64,000 nucleotides of DNA from JAYFNU01 sp034933305 (GTDB taxonomy: Bacteria; Bacillota; Clostridia; Oscillospirales; Ruminococcaceae). Below are positions 33,946 through 43,239 of this stretch, piece by piece. The position numbers and the translations under genes are program-made. How positions within the stretch are numbered: position 1 is the stretch's first letter; every line of letters begins with the position of its first letter. Under the pieces are notes generated by a model, which was given only the letters and a program-made list of their open reading frames with translations, was not told where the DNA came from and did not search any database. The stretch spans positions 1 to 64,000 of the forward strand of contig JAYFNU010000002.1 in the NCBI GenBank assembly GCA_034933305.1. Direction: 5' to 3'.

Positions 33946-34734
33946 TCAGCCGTACAGCTTGCCGACGAGACGGTTGCAGACGTCGACGGGCAGGAGCTTG
34001 TCGATCACGACGAAGACCCTGTATTTGGCCCCCGCGGTGTACAGCACGCGCGGGTGTTTTTTTTGCGCGACGCGGCAGATGACCGACGCCACGTACGCCG
34101 GCGTCATGCCGCCCTGTTCGTCCTTCTCCATCGCACCCACCGCCTTCTGGATGCGCCCCCCGTAGAGCGGCGCGCCCGCGGCGCTCTTCTGCCGCGCGGC
34201 GGTGAAGCCCGTGTGCACGTCGCCCGGCATGACCGCGCTCACGCGGATGCCGGCCGGGCGCAGCTCGTTCGCGAGCGCGAGGACGAGCGAATTGATCGCC
34301 GCCTTGGAGGCGGAGTAAAAGGCCTGGAAGGGGATAGACAGCGGCGCCGCGACGGAGCTGACCGCGACGATGTGCGCGTCGTCGCTTTTGCGCAGATACG
34401 GCAGCGCCTCGCGGATGCTGCGGAAGACGCCGAAGAAATTGACGTCGAACTGCCGCTGCGCCGCCTCGTCGGTCGTGAATTCGACCGCGCCGGAAATGCC
34501 CATGCCCGCGTTGCACACGAGCAGGTCGAGCGAACCCTCGGCCTCGTAGACCGACCGGAAGGCCGCCGCGAGCGACGCCGTCTGGGTCACATCCGCCGGG
34601 AGGTGGTGCACGACGGGCGTGTCGCTGCCGAAACGGCTGAAGTCGTAGACGACGTATCCCCTGTCGGCGAGCATCGCCGCCGTGCTTTCCCCGATGCCGC
34701 TGCTGCCGCCCGTGACGACCGCTACTCTTTTCAT
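33946..34734 (-). CDS. Short-chain dehydrogenase/reductase
   Basis: 262 residues. Rossmann motif TGGSSGIGESTA at the N-terminus (NADP-type), CNAGMG, and the catalytic Ser-Tyr-Lys (VSSVAA, then YSASKAA near residue 150). The C-terminal tail is longer than the minimal SDR and contains a hydrophobic stretch. Substrate unknown. ATG 34734 with GGAGGGA upstream. Divergent from marR, 236 bp apart, so possibly under the same regulator, though no operator is seen on its side. Confidence 0.88.
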   Translation of the reverse strand: MKRVAVVTGGSSGIGESTAAMLADRGYVVYDFSRFGSDTPVVHHLPADVTQTASLAAAFRSVYEAEGSLDLLVCNAGMGISGAVEFTTDEAAQRQFDVNFFGVFRSIREALPYLRKSDDAHIVAVSSVAAPLSIPFQAFYSASKAAINSLVLALANELRPAGIRVSAVMPGDVHTGFTAARQKSAAGAPLYGGRIQKAVGAMEKDEQGGMTPAYVASVICRVAQKKHPRVLYTAGAKYRVFVVIDKLLPVDVCNRLVGKLYG

Positions 34735-34900
34735 ACCGTTCCCTCCGTTTCGCAGACCCCTGAGAATTTTTTCTATTTTCGCACTTTTCGCGCCGCTTGG
34801 CAAGGCTTGTGAAAAATTTTACCGGCGCCCGCGCGGACAAAACGCTTTTTTCCCGGGCATGCGCCGCCCGAAAAGAGGGAATCCTTCCTAAAAAAACCAC

Positions 34901-34945
34901 TTGACTTTTGTGAGGAATGCCCTATAATTGTTAGGTAGCTAACAA
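34901..34945 (+). promoter_or_regulatory. marR/ABC exporter promoter with palindromic operator
   Basis: TTGACT (34901-34906), 16 bp, TATAAT (34923-34928). TTGTTAG-GTAG-CTAACAA (34928-34945) is a perfect 7-7 inverted repeat starting at the last base of the -10, well placed for autorepression by the MarR protein encoded 25 bp downstream. Confidence 0.85.
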
Positions 34946-34970
34946 ATATACGGCGGGAAAGTGAGACGGA

Positions 34971-35423
34971 ATGTGCGAAACAAACGACGATCAGACGCGG
35001 CATCTCGGCTTTGAGATCCGGCGGCTGTCGAATCTGCTGCGGCGCAATTTCGACGGCATGGCCGTGCGGACGCTGCCGCAGGACATCACGGGCGTGCAGA
35101 TCTGGATGCTCGGCTATATCGCGCGCGAGAGCGTCAGCGGCGATGTTTTCCAGCGCGATATCGAGAAGCGATTCAATGTCCGCCGCGCGAGCGCAACGGG
35201 CATGCTGCAGCTGCTCGAGAAGAACGGCATGATCACGCGCGAGAGCGTGCCCTATGACGCGCGCCTCAAGAAGATCGTCCTGACCGACCGCGGCAGGAGC
35301 GCCTCCGAGGCGATGCACAAAAACATCGGGGCGTTCGAAAAAGAGATCACCGACAGCATCGAACCGGACGATCTCGCCGCATTTTACCGCGTGATCGATA
35401 CGATCCGCGGCATGCTGGAATAA
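34971..35423 (+). CDS. MarR-family transcriptional regulator
   Basis: 150 residues. Winged helix-turn-helix in the middle (FQRDIEKRFNVRRASATGMLQLLEKNGMITRESVPYDARLKKIVLTDRGR), with the DxR wing motif (YDARLKK) and helices at both ends for dimerisation. It precedes the two ABC exporter half-genes and probably represses them until a ligand binds. ATG preceded by weak GTGAGACGGA. Confidence 0.9.
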   Translation: MCETNDDQTRHLGFEIRRLSNLLRRNFDGMAVRTLPQDITGVQIWMLGYIARESVSGDVFQRDIEKRFNVRRASATGMLQLLEKNGMITRESVPYDARLKKIVLTDRGRSASEAMHKNIGAFEKEITDSIEPDDLAAFYRVIDTIRGMLE

Positions 35424-35443
35424 TATTTTACCCGGAGGTACGC

Positions 35444-37174
35444 ATGATAAAAAAACTCGCCCCGTGTGTGGGCAAATACAAAAAAGACGCGATCCTCACC
35501 CCCTTCTTTGTCATCCTCGAGGTGATGATGGAGGTGCTCATCCCGCTCGTCATGGTCAGCCTGATCGACGACGGCGTGGAGGCCGGCAACATGAACGTCG
35601 TGCTGCGCTACGGCGCCGTCCTCGTGGCGGCGGCGCTGCTGTCGCTCGCCTTCGGCGTGCTGTCGGGATATTTCGCGTCGAGCGCGTCGGCGGGGTTCGC
35701 GAAGAATCTCCGCCAGAAAATGTACTACAAGATCCAGGACTTTTCCTTCAAGAACATCGACAAATTCTCGGCGTCAAGCCTTGTCACGCGCCTGACGACG
35801 GACGTGTCCAACGTGCAGCAGGCCTTCCAGATGATCACGCGCATCGCGGTGCGCTCGCCGGTCATGCTCATCTTCTCGCTGCTCATGTCCTACCGCATCA
35901 ATCCGCACCTCGCGATGATCTATCTCGCGGTCGTGCCGGTGCTCGCCATCGGGCTGTACCTCATCATCCGCAAGACCTTCCCCATCATGCAGAAGGTCTT
36001 CCGGACGTACGACAAGCTCAACAGCGTCGTGCAGGAGGACGTGCGCGGCATCCGCGTCGTCAAGTCCTTCGTGCGCGAGGAGTATGAAAAGAAGAAGTTC
36101 GGCGGCGTCTCGGGCGAGCTGTTCAATTACTATTCCGCGGCTGAAAAGCTCATCGTGCTGAACAACCCGCTCATGCAGTTCTGCGCCTACGGGTGCATGC
36201 TGCTGCTGTCGTGGTTCGGCGCAAAGTACGTCATCCGCTCCGAGATGACGACCGGCCAGCTGATGAGCCTGCTGTCGTACACCATGCGCATCCTCATGAG
36301 CCTCATGATCCTGTCGATGGTCTTCGTCATGATCGTCATCGCGCGCGAATCCGCCGTGCGCATCGCCGAGGTGCTCGACGAGCAGCCGGAGTTCGACGAC
36401 CCGAAGCAGCCCGCCGGCGAAGTCGCCGACGGCAGCATCGAGTTCGATCACGTCAGCTTCAGCTACGGCGGCGCCAATCTCGCGCTCAAGGACGTCAGCC
36501 TGCGGGTGAACGCCGGCGAGACGATCGGCATCCTCGGCGGCACGGGCAGCGCGAAATCGACTTTTGTGCAGCTGATCCCGCGCCTGTACGAGGCGACGAA
36601 GGGAAGCGTCCGCGTCGGCGGGCACGACGTGCGCGAATACGACATCGAAACGCTGCGCAACGCCGTCGCGATGGTGCTGCAGAAGAACGAGCTGTTCTCC
36701 GGCACCATCAAGGAGAATCTGCGCTGGGGCGATCCCGACGCGACCGACGAGGAGCTCGTGCACGCGTGCGAGCTCGCGCAGGCCGACGGCTTCATCCGCG
36801 AGTTTCCCGACGGCTACGACACCTACATCGAACAGGGCGGCTCCAACGTGTCCGGCGGCCAGAAGCAGCGGCTGTGCATCGCGCGGGCGCTGCTCAAAAA
36901 GCCGAAGATCCTCATCCTCGACGATTCGACGAGCGCCGTCGACACCGCGACGGACGCGCGCATCCGCAAGGCGTTCCGGGAGGAGATCCCGAACACCACG
37001 AAGCTCATCATCGCGCAGCGCGTCGCCTCCGTCATGGACGCCGACCGCATCCTTGTGCTCGACAACGGCCGGGTCAACGGCTTCGGCACGCACGCGCAGC
37101 TGCTCGCGTCCAATCCGATCTACAAGGAAGTATACGAGACCCAGACGAGGGGGGGCGAAGCAGATGGCGAATGA
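35444..37174 (+). CDS. Heterodimeric ABC exporter subunit 1
   Basis: 576 residues: six membrane helices (about 15-300), then an ABC domain. Walker A is GGTGSAKST (Ala where Gly is usual), signature VSGGQKQRL, Walker B ILILDDSTSAVD with Asp in place of the catalytic Glu, switch His replaced by Gln in IIAQRV. This is the subunit that supplies the degenerate residues in LmrCD/BmrCD-type multidrug exporters. CGGAGG ribosome binding site 20 bp after marR; overlaps subunit 2. Confidence 0.92.
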   Translation: MIKKLAPCVGKYKKDAILTPFFVILEVMMEVLIPLVMVSLIDDGVEAGNMNVVLRYGAVLVAAALLSLAFGVLSGYFASSASAGFAKNLRQKMYYKIQDFSFKNIDKFSASSLVTRLTTDVSNVQQAFQMITRIAVRSPVMLIFSLLMSYRINPHLAMIYLAVVPVLAIGLYLIIRKTFPIMQKVFRTYDKLNSVVQEDVRGIRVVKSFVREEYEKKKFGGVSGELFNYYSAAEKLIVLNNPLMQFCAYGCMLLLSWFGAKYVIRSEMTTGQLMSLLSYTMRILMSLMILSMVFVMIVIARESAVRIAEVLDEQPEFDDPKQPAGEVADGSIEFDHVSFSYGGANLALKDVSLRVNAGETIGILGGTGSAKSTFVQLIPRLYEATKGSVRVGGHDVREYDIETLRNAVAMVLQKNELFSGTIKENLRWGDPDATDEELVHACELAQADGFIREFPDGYDTYIEQGGSNVSGGQKQRLCIARALLKKPKILILDDSTSAVDTATDARIRKAFREEIPNTTKLIIAQRVASVMDADRILVLDNGRVNGFGTHAQLLASNPIYKEVYETQTRGGEADGE

Positions 37175-39098
37175 ACAGGTCAAGGAGCTCAAGGGCGGGC
37201 CGCGCGGCCGCGGACCGATGGTCGCGACGGAAAAGCCCAAGAATCAGGGAAAGACCATGCGCCGGCTGCTGGGTTTCCTCGTGCGCGAGCACAAGGGAAA
37301 GCTGGCCGTCGCGGCGGTGTGCATCCTGCTGTCCGCGTGCGCGGGCGTCGCGGGCTCGCTGTTTCTTCAGATCCTCATCGACGACTATATCGCCCCGCTC
37401 GCGCAGCAGACGAACCCGGTCTTCACCGAGCTCCTGCGGGCGATCGCCATCATGGGCTGCATCTATGCGGCCGGCATCCTCGCCACTTTCATCAGCAACC
37501 GCATCATGGTCGTCATCTCCCAGCGCGTGCTCAAGGAGATCCGCGACGAGATGTTCTCCCACATGCAGTCGCTGCCGGTCAAATATTTCGACACGCACAG
37601 CTACGGCGACGTCATGAGCCGCTACACAAACGACGCCGACACCCTGCGGCAGATGCTCTCGCAGAGCCTGCCGAACGTCTTCTCGTCGGCCATCACGATC
37701 GTCGCGGTCTTTATCTCGATGCTCGTCAAGAGCTGGCACCTGACCATCATCGTCATTCTCGGCGTCTTTCTCATGCTCGGCGTCACGAAGAGCATCGCCG
37801 GCAAGAGCGCGAAGTATTTCGTGCAGCAGCAGAAGTCGCTCGGCCGCGCGAACGGCTACATCGAGGAGATGATGAACGGCCAGAAGGTCGTCAAGGTCTT
37901 CTGCCATGAGGAGGCGTCCGAGGAGAAATTCGACGTGCTCAACGAGGAGCTGTGCGACGCGGGCACGAAAGCCAACCGCTTTGCGAACACCCTCATGCCC
38001 ATCATGATGAACATCGGCAACCTGCAGTACGTCATCCTCGCCATCGCGGGCGGCGCGCTCGCCATCGGCGGCATCGGCGGCATGACGCTCGGCACCATCG
38101 CCGCGTTCCTGCAGCTGAGCAAATCGTTCACCCAGCCCATCAGCCAGGTGTCCCAGCAGATCAATTCCGTCGTCATGGCGCTCGCGGGCGCCGAGCGCAT
38201 CTTCACGCTGCTCGACGAGCCCGCCGAGGTCGATAACGGCTACGTCACGCTCGTCAACGCGAAATGCGCAGAGGACGGCGCGCTGACCGAGACGCCGGAG
38301 CACACGGGCGTGTGGGCGTGGAAGCATCCCCATACGGCCGACGGCTCCATCACCTACCAGAAACTCGAGGGCGACGTGCGCTTCTACGACGTCGACTTCA
38401 GCTACGACGGCGAAAAGACGGTGCTCGAGAACATCACGCTGTACGCGAAGCCCGGCCAGAAGGTCGCCTTCGTCGGCGCGACGGGCGCGGGCAAAACGAC
38501 GATCACCAACCTCATCAACCGTTTTTACGACATCGCGGACGGCAAGATCCGCTACGACAACATCAACATCAACAAGATCAAGAAGGACGACCTGCGCCGC
38601 AGTCTCGGCATGGTGCTGCAGGACGTCAACCTCTTCACCGGCACCGTGCGCGACAACATCCGCTTCGGCAAGCTCGACGCGACCGACGAGGAGATCGTCT
38701 CGGCCGCCAAGCTCGCGAACGCGCACGACTTCATCATGATGCTGCCCGAGGGCGACGACACGGTGCTGTCCGGCGACGGCAGCGGCCTGTCGCAGGGACA
38801 GCGCCAGCTGCTGTCCATCGCCCGCGCGGCCGTCGAGGACGCGCCCGTCATGATCCTCGACGAGGCGACGAGCTCCATCGACACCCGCACCGAGGCCATC
38901 GTGCAGCGCGGCATGGACGCCCTCATGCGCGGGCGCACCGTCTTCGTCATCGCACACCGCCTGTCGACCGTGCGCAACGCCGACGTCATCATGGTGCTCG
39001 ACCACGGCCGCATCATCGAGCGCGGCACCCACGATGAACTCATCGCCGCGAAGGGGAAATATTACGAGCTGTACACCGGCGCGGTCGAGCTCGACTGA
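37164..39098 (+). CDS. Heterodimeric ABC exporter subunit 2
   Basis: 644 residues with an N-terminal basic tail of about 30 residues, six membrane helices, and an ABC domain: Walker A GATGAGKTT, Walker B VMILDEATSSID with the catalytic Glu, switch His in IAHRLST, but signature LSQGQRQLL (Gln for the second signature Gly). Between helices and NBD there is an insertion (residues about 370-410) ending HTADGSITYQKLEG, typical of this subfamily. Completes the heterodimer with subunit 1. Confidence 0.92.
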   Translation: MANEQVKELKGGPRGRGPMVATEKPKNQGKTMRRLLGFLVREHKGKLAVAAVCILLSACAGVAGSLFLQILIDDYIAPLAQQTNPVFTELLRAIAIMGCIYAAGILATFISNRIMVVISQRVLKEIRDEMFSHMQSLPVKYFDTHSYGDVMSRYTNDADTLRQMLSQSLPNVFSSAITIVAVFISMLVKSWHLTIIVILGVFLMLGVTKSIAGKSAKYFVQQQKSLGRANGYIEEMMNGQKVVKVFCHEEASEEKFDVLNEELCDAGTKANRFANTLMPIMMNIGNLQYVILAIAGGALAIGGIGGMTLGTIAAFLQLSKSFTQPISQVSQQINSVVMALAGAERIFTLLDEPAEVDNGYVTLVNAKCAEDGALTETPEHTGVWAWKHPHTADGSITYQKLEGDVRFYDVDFSYDGEKTVLENITLYAKPGQKVAFVGATGAGKTTITNLINRFYDIADGKIRYDNININKIKKDDLRRSLGMVLQDVNLFTGTVRDNIRFGKLDATDEEIVSAAKLANAHDFIMMLPEGDDTVLSGDGSGLSQGQRQLLSIARAAVEDAPVMILDEATSSIDTRTEAIVQRGMDALMRGRTVFVIAHRLSTVRNADVIMVLDHGRIIERGTHDELIAAKGKYYELYTGAVELD

Positions 39099-39132
39099 TA
39101 TTCCTGTCAGTATTTTCCGATCCTGAATATAC

Positions 39133-39166
39133 AAAAAGAGCGGGGAGAATTTCTCCCCGCTCTTTG
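39133..39166. terminator. Bidirectional terminator between exporter and mtaB
   Basis: AAAGAGCGGGGAGAA and its perfect complement with a one-base centre; runs of A and T at the ends. Confidence 0.9.
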
Positions 39167-39209
39167 CATCTGCGGCGCATGTTCCCGCCCGCGCGATCCG
39201 CGGGCCGCT

Positions 39210-40508
39210 TCATTCCCGCCCCGCGGGGACCTCCAGGACGACGGCGTCGCCGCAGACGTCCCGCACGGTGCCGCGCGCGATCCCGCCGCCGCGCAGCCCC
39301 GCGCCGGATACCCTTGCGGGCAGGTATTCGTCGGTGTAGCCGTCGAAGACGCCGCCGCCGACGGGCTGCTCGAGGATGACCCGCACGTCCTGCCCGAGGA
39401 AAGAGCGCAGCACCGCGGCGCGCCCCGCAGCGGCGGCGGCGACCATGGCGCGGCTGCGGCGCTCCTTTTCGGCGCGCGGCACCTTGCCGTCCATGCGCGC
39501 GGCCGCGGTGCCGGGGCGCACGGAGTAGGGGAAGACGTGGACTTTGAGAAAGCCGAAGTCCCGCACGAAGGCGAGGCTGTCGGCAAAATCGCCCTCGGTC
39601 TCGCCGGGAAAGCCGACGATGACGTCGGTCGTAAAGGTCGCGCGGGGAAAGAGAGCGCGCAGGCGCCCGGCGACGGCGGCGTACTGTGCGGCCGTATAAT
39701 GGCGGTTCATGCGCCGCAGCGTCGCGTCGCAGCCGCTTTGCAGCGACAGGTGGAACTGCGGACACAGCTTGGGCTCGGCCGCGAGGCGCGCGAGCAGCGC
39801 GTCGGGAAGCAGGTCGGGCTCGAGCGAACCGAGCCGCACGCGCTCGACGCCGTCGGGCGCGCAGGCGATGCGCACCGCGTCGGCGAGGTCGTTCGGCGTG
39901 CCCTTGCCGTAGGCCGAGAGGTTGATGCCGGACAGCACGATCTCCCGATAGCCGTTGTCCGCGAGCGCGCGGACCTGCCGGGCGAGCTCGTCCGGTTCCA
40001 TCGAGCGCACGCGGCCGCGGGCGTAGGGGATGATGCAGTAGGTGCAGTAGCGCTCGCAGCCGTCCTCGATCTTGAGGAAGGCGCGGGTATGCCCGTCGAG
40101 CTCGGGTGCGAACAGGGGCTCAAAGGCGGCGCAGGCCGGGTCCGCGACGGACACGACGCGGCGGCGCGAGGCAAAGTAATCGTCGAGCAGGTCGGCGAGC
40201 GCGCGGCGGTCGGCCGCGCCGGTGACGATGTCGGCGTCCTCCATGGCGGCGGCCTCGTCGGGGAAGGCGCTCGCATAGCAGCCGGTGAGCACCGTGACGG
40301 CGTTCGGGTTTTCCCGTCGCACGCGCCGCAGGTACTGGCGCACCTTGCGGTCGGTGTTGGCGGTCACGGTGCAGGAATTGACGACGACGACGTCGGCGTC
40401 CGCCTCGCTTTCGGCGGGAGCATAGCCGCGCGCGCGCAGCATGCCCGCCATCGCCGCGGATTCGAAGCTGTTGACCTTGCAGCCGAAGGTGTAAAAGAAG
40501 ACGTTCAC
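39210..40508 (-). CDS. mtaB: tRNA threonylcarbamoyladenosine methylthiotransferase
   Basis: 432 residues. MiaB-family: N-terminal UPF0004 domain with three cluster Cys (GCKVN, NSCTVT, TGCYAS), radical SAM motif CERYCTYC with IIPYARGRVRS, and a C-terminal TRAM domain (VRVILEQPVGGGVFDGYT...GTVRDV). The FYTFGCKVN and NSCTVTANTDRKVRQ patterns fit MtaB, which converts t6A37 to ms2t6A37 in tRNA, rather than MiaB or RimO. Start GTG 40508 with GAAAGG; the longer minus-strand frame upstream is antisense to the carboxypeptidase gene. Confidence 0.9.
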   Translation of the reverse strand: MNVFFYTFGCKVNSFESAAMAGMLRARGYAPAESEADADVVVVNSCTVTANTDRKVRQYLRRVRRENPNAVTVLTGCYASAFPDEAAAMEDADIVTGAADRRALADLLDDYFASRRRVVSVADPACAAFEPLFAPELDGHTRAFLKIEDGCERYCTYCIIPYARGRVRSMEPDELARQVRALADNGYREIVLSGINLSAYGKGTPNDLADAVRIACAPDGVERVRLGSLEPDLLPDALLARLAAEPKLCPQFHLSLQSGCDATLRRMNRHYTAAQYAAVAGRLRALFPRATFTTDVIVGFPGETEGDFADSLAFVRDFGFLKVHVFPYSVRPGTAAARMDGKVPRAEKERRSRAMVAAAAAGRAAVLRSFLGQDVRVILEQPVGGGVFDGYTDEYLPARVSGAGLRGGGIARGTVRDVCGDAVVLEVPAGRE

Positions 40509-40599
40509 AGGAGACAGCCTTTCAAAAATATTTGTCCTCATTATACTATAAATCCCCCGTGCGCGCATAGCTTTTACAAACGGGAGGTTGAAGGGCTGT

Positions 40600-41802
40600 A
40601 TGAATCTGAAAAAAACGCTGAGCGCGGCGCTTGCGCTCGCGCTGCTGTGTCCGGCCGCCGCCGTGCGCGCGGACGGACTGCCCGCCGCAGAAGAAGCGGC
40701 CGAGACATCGGCGCAGACACAGGCGGCCGTCGCGGCCGCCGATCTTTCGATGGACGCGGCGGCGGCCATCCTCGTCGACGCCGGCACGGGCACGGTGCTG
40801 TACGAGCGCAACGCCGACGCGCCGCGCGCCATCGCCTCCATCACGAAGGTGATGACGATGCTGCTCGTCATGGAAGCCCTCGACGCGGGGAAGATCACGC
40901 TCGAAGACAAGGTGACCGCGAGCGAGCACGCCTATTCGATGGGCGGCTCGCAGATCTGGCTCGAGCCCGGCGAGGTCATGACGGTCGACGAGCTGCTGCG
41001 GGCCGTCGCGGTCGCGAGCGCCAACGACGCAGCCGTCGCGCTCGCCGAATATGTCGGCGGCAGCGAGGAGGCTTTCGTCGCCGACATGAATCGCAAGGCG
41101 GCGGAGCTCGGCATGACGAAGACGACGTTCAAAAACGCCAACGGCCTCGACGAGGAGGGGCATCTCTCCTGTGCGCGCGACGTGTCGGTCATGTCCCGCG
41201 CGCTGCTCGCCCACGGGCGCATCCGCGACTACATCACCATCTGGACGGATGCGCTGCGCGGCGGCGAGACCCAGCTGACGAACACCAACAAGATGCTGCG
41301 CACCTACGACGGCATGACGGGCGTCAAGACGGGCACCACGGGCAACGCCGGCGTCTGCATCAGCGCGTCTGCCGCGCGCGGCGGCATGGAGCTCATCGCG
41401 GTCGTGCTCGGCTCGGGCGATTCGGCCGGCCGCTTCGCCGCGGCGCGCACGATGCTCAATTACGGCTTCGCGAATTACGAGAGCGCGCCCATCGGGGTCG
41501 CCGACGGCAGCTTCCGGCCCGTGCGGGTCAAGCGCGGCGCGCAGCCCTACTGCGAATACAGCGTCAATCTGCCGGAATCGGTCGTCGTCGCCCGCGGGAA
41601 GGCGGAATCCGTGCGCTGCGCCGTCGAGCTCGCCGAGAGCGTCGAGGCGCCCGTCGAAGCGGGGCAGACGGTCGGCGCGGTCCGGGTCTTCTGCGGCGAC
41701 GAGGAGATCGGCAGCTATCCGGTCACGGCGGTGCGCGCGATCGAAAAGATCGACTTTGCGACGGGCTTCCGGCTGCTGTTCGAAGCGCTGCTCGACATGT
41801 AA
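40600..41802 (+). CDS. D-Ala-D-Ala carboxypeptidase (DacF-like)
   Basis: 400 residues. Signal peptide (residues 1-24, ending AVRA). Penicillin-binding low-molecular-weight class: active-site S80-I-T-K83, SAN motif in VASANDAA, KTG in VKTGTTGNAG, then a C-terminal beta domain (about 290-400) and a hydrophobic end that may attach to the membrane. Trims the fifth residue of peptidoglycan stem peptides. ATG 40600 (AAGGG close by) is preferred to TTG 40588. Divergent from mtaB. Confidence 0.9.
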   Translation: MNLKKTLSAALALALLCPAAAVRADGLPAAEEAAETSAQTQAAVAAADLSMDAAAAILVDAGTGTVLYERNADAPRAIASITKVMTMLLVMEALDAGKITLEDKVTASEHAYSMGGSQIWLEPGEVMTVDELLRAVAVASANDAAVALAEYVGGSEEAFVADMNRKAAELGMTKTTFKNANGLDEEGHLSCARDVSVMSRALLAHGRIRDYITIWTDALRGGETQLTNTNKMLRTYDGMTGVKTGTTGNAGVCISASAARGGMELIAVVLGSGDSAGRFAAARTMLNYGFANYESAPIGVADGSFRPVRVKRGAQPYCEYSVNLPESVVVARGKAESVRCAVELAESVEAPVEAGQTVGAVRVFCGDEEIGSYPVTAVRAIEKIDFATGFRLLFEALLDM

Positions 41803-41817
41803 AAAAGCGCGCCGTCC

Positions 41818-41846
41818 TTGACATCGTTTGCCGGCTGCTATATCAT
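41818..41846 (+). promoter_or_regulatory. pgi promoter
   Basis: TTGACA (41818-41823), 17 bp, TATCAT (41841-41846); 44 bp before the pgi start. Confidence 0.85.
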
Positions 41847-41890
41847 AGCTATAAGGATAAACGCAGCAGGTGAACAGGGGGGACAGCGCG

Positions 41891-43219
41891 ATGCCCATCA
41901 AATTTATCACCGAATATGCAAAGGCTTTTGCCGCAGACCGCGAGCTTTCGGCGACCTCGGGCGAGGTCAGGGAGGCTTGCGGTCTTGTTCGCAGCGGCGC
42001 CGGCGCCGGCAGCGACTTTCTCGGCTGGCGCGATCTGCCGTTCAATTACGACAAGGCGGAATTCGCCCGCATCAAGGCGGCGGCGAAGCGCATCCGCGAG
42101 ACGAGCGATGTGCTCGTCGTCATCGGCATCGGCGGGAGTTACCTCGGCGCCCGCGCGGTGACGGAGCTGTTGTCGGGCGGATTCCTCAACGAGACGTCGC
42201 CGCTCAAGGTCTATTTTGCCGGCAACAGCATCAGCGGCGATTATCTCAACCACATCCTTCGCCTGTGCGAGGGAAGGCGCGTCAGCGTCAACGTCATCTC
42301 GAAATCCGGCACGACGACGGAACCGGCCATCGCCTTCCGCGTCTTTAAGGACATGCTCGAGCAGCGCTGGGGAAAAGCCGAGGCGGCTAAGCGCATTTAC
42401 GCGACGACCGACCGCGCGAAGGGCACGCTCAAGCAGCTCGCCGACCGCGAGGGCTACGAGACCTTCGTCGTCCCCGACGACGTCGGCGGCCGCTATTCGG
42501 TGCTCACGGCCGTGGGGCTGCTGCCCATCGCGGCGGCGGGCTTCGATATCGACGCGCTCATGGCGGGTGCCGCCGCCGCGGCAAAGAAGTACGATTCCGA
42601 CGGCCTCGACAACGACTGCAACGTCTATGCCGCCTATCGCAACCTCTTCTACCGCCGGGGCAAGACCTGCGAGCTGATGGCCTGCTACGAGCCGTCGTTC
42701 GCGATGTTCAACGAGTGGTACAAGCAGCTGTTCGGCGAGAGCGAGGGCAAGGACAGAAAAGGCCTCATGCCGACGTCCGTCATCTTTTCGACCGACCTCC
42801 ACTCGATGGGCCAGTTCGTGCAGGACGGCACGCGCGTCATGTTCGAGACGATCGTGCGCTTCAAAAAGCCGCTGTCCGACCGCACCGTCGAGCGCGCGGC
42901 GGAGGATTTCGACGGTCTCAACTACCTCGCCGGACGCGCGATGAGCGACGTCAACGCCGCCGCGTGCGACGCGACCATCCTCGCGCACAACGAGGGCGGC
43001 GTGCCCTGTCTCGTCATTGAGGCGGACGCCATCGACGCCTTCAACGTCGGCGAGCTCATCTATTTCTTCGAGCGCGCGTGCGCGGTCTCCGGCTATCTGC
43101 TGGGCATCAACCCCTTCAACCAGCCCGGCGTCGAGAGCTACAAGAAAAACATGTTTGCCCTGCTCGGGAAACCGGGCTATGAAAGCGAAAGAGAAGACCT
43201 TTTAAAGAAACTCAAATAA
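41891..43219 (+). CDS. pgi: Glucose-6-phosphate isomerase
   Basis: 442 residues, the normal Gram-positive length. VVIGIGGSYLGARA near residue 77, SKSGTTTEPAIAFR near residue 140, PDDVGGRYSVLTAVGLLP near residue 200, and the C-terminal NPFNQPGVESYK match Pgi. Interconverts glucose 6-phosphate and fructose 6-phosphate. ATG 41891 after AGGGGGGAC; a GTG at 41870 upstream is less likely. The unknown P-loop gene follows after 20 bp. Confidence 0.96.
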   Translation: MPIKFITEYAKAFAADRELSATSGEVREACGLVRSGAGAGSDFLGWRDLPFNYDKAEFARIKAAAKRIRETSDVLVVIGIGGSYLGARAVTELLSGGFLNETSPLKVYFAGNSISGDYLNHILRLCEGRRVSVNVISKSGTTTEPAIAFRVFKDMLEQRWGKAEAAKRIYATTDRAKGTLKQLADREGYETFVVPDDVGGRYSVLTAVGLLPIAAAGFDIDALMAGAAAAAKKYDSDGLDNDCNVYAAYRNLFYRRGKTCELMACYEPSFAMFNEWYKQLFGESEGKDRKGLMPTSVIFSTDLHSMGQFVQDGTRVMFETIVRFKKPLSDRTVERAAEDFDGLNYLAGRAMSDVNAAACDATILAHNEGGVPCLVIEADAIDAFNVGELIYFFERACAVSGYLLGINPFNQPGVESYKKNMFALLGKPGYESEREDLLKKLK

Positions 43220-43239
43220 CAAATCGGAGGTACACCAAC

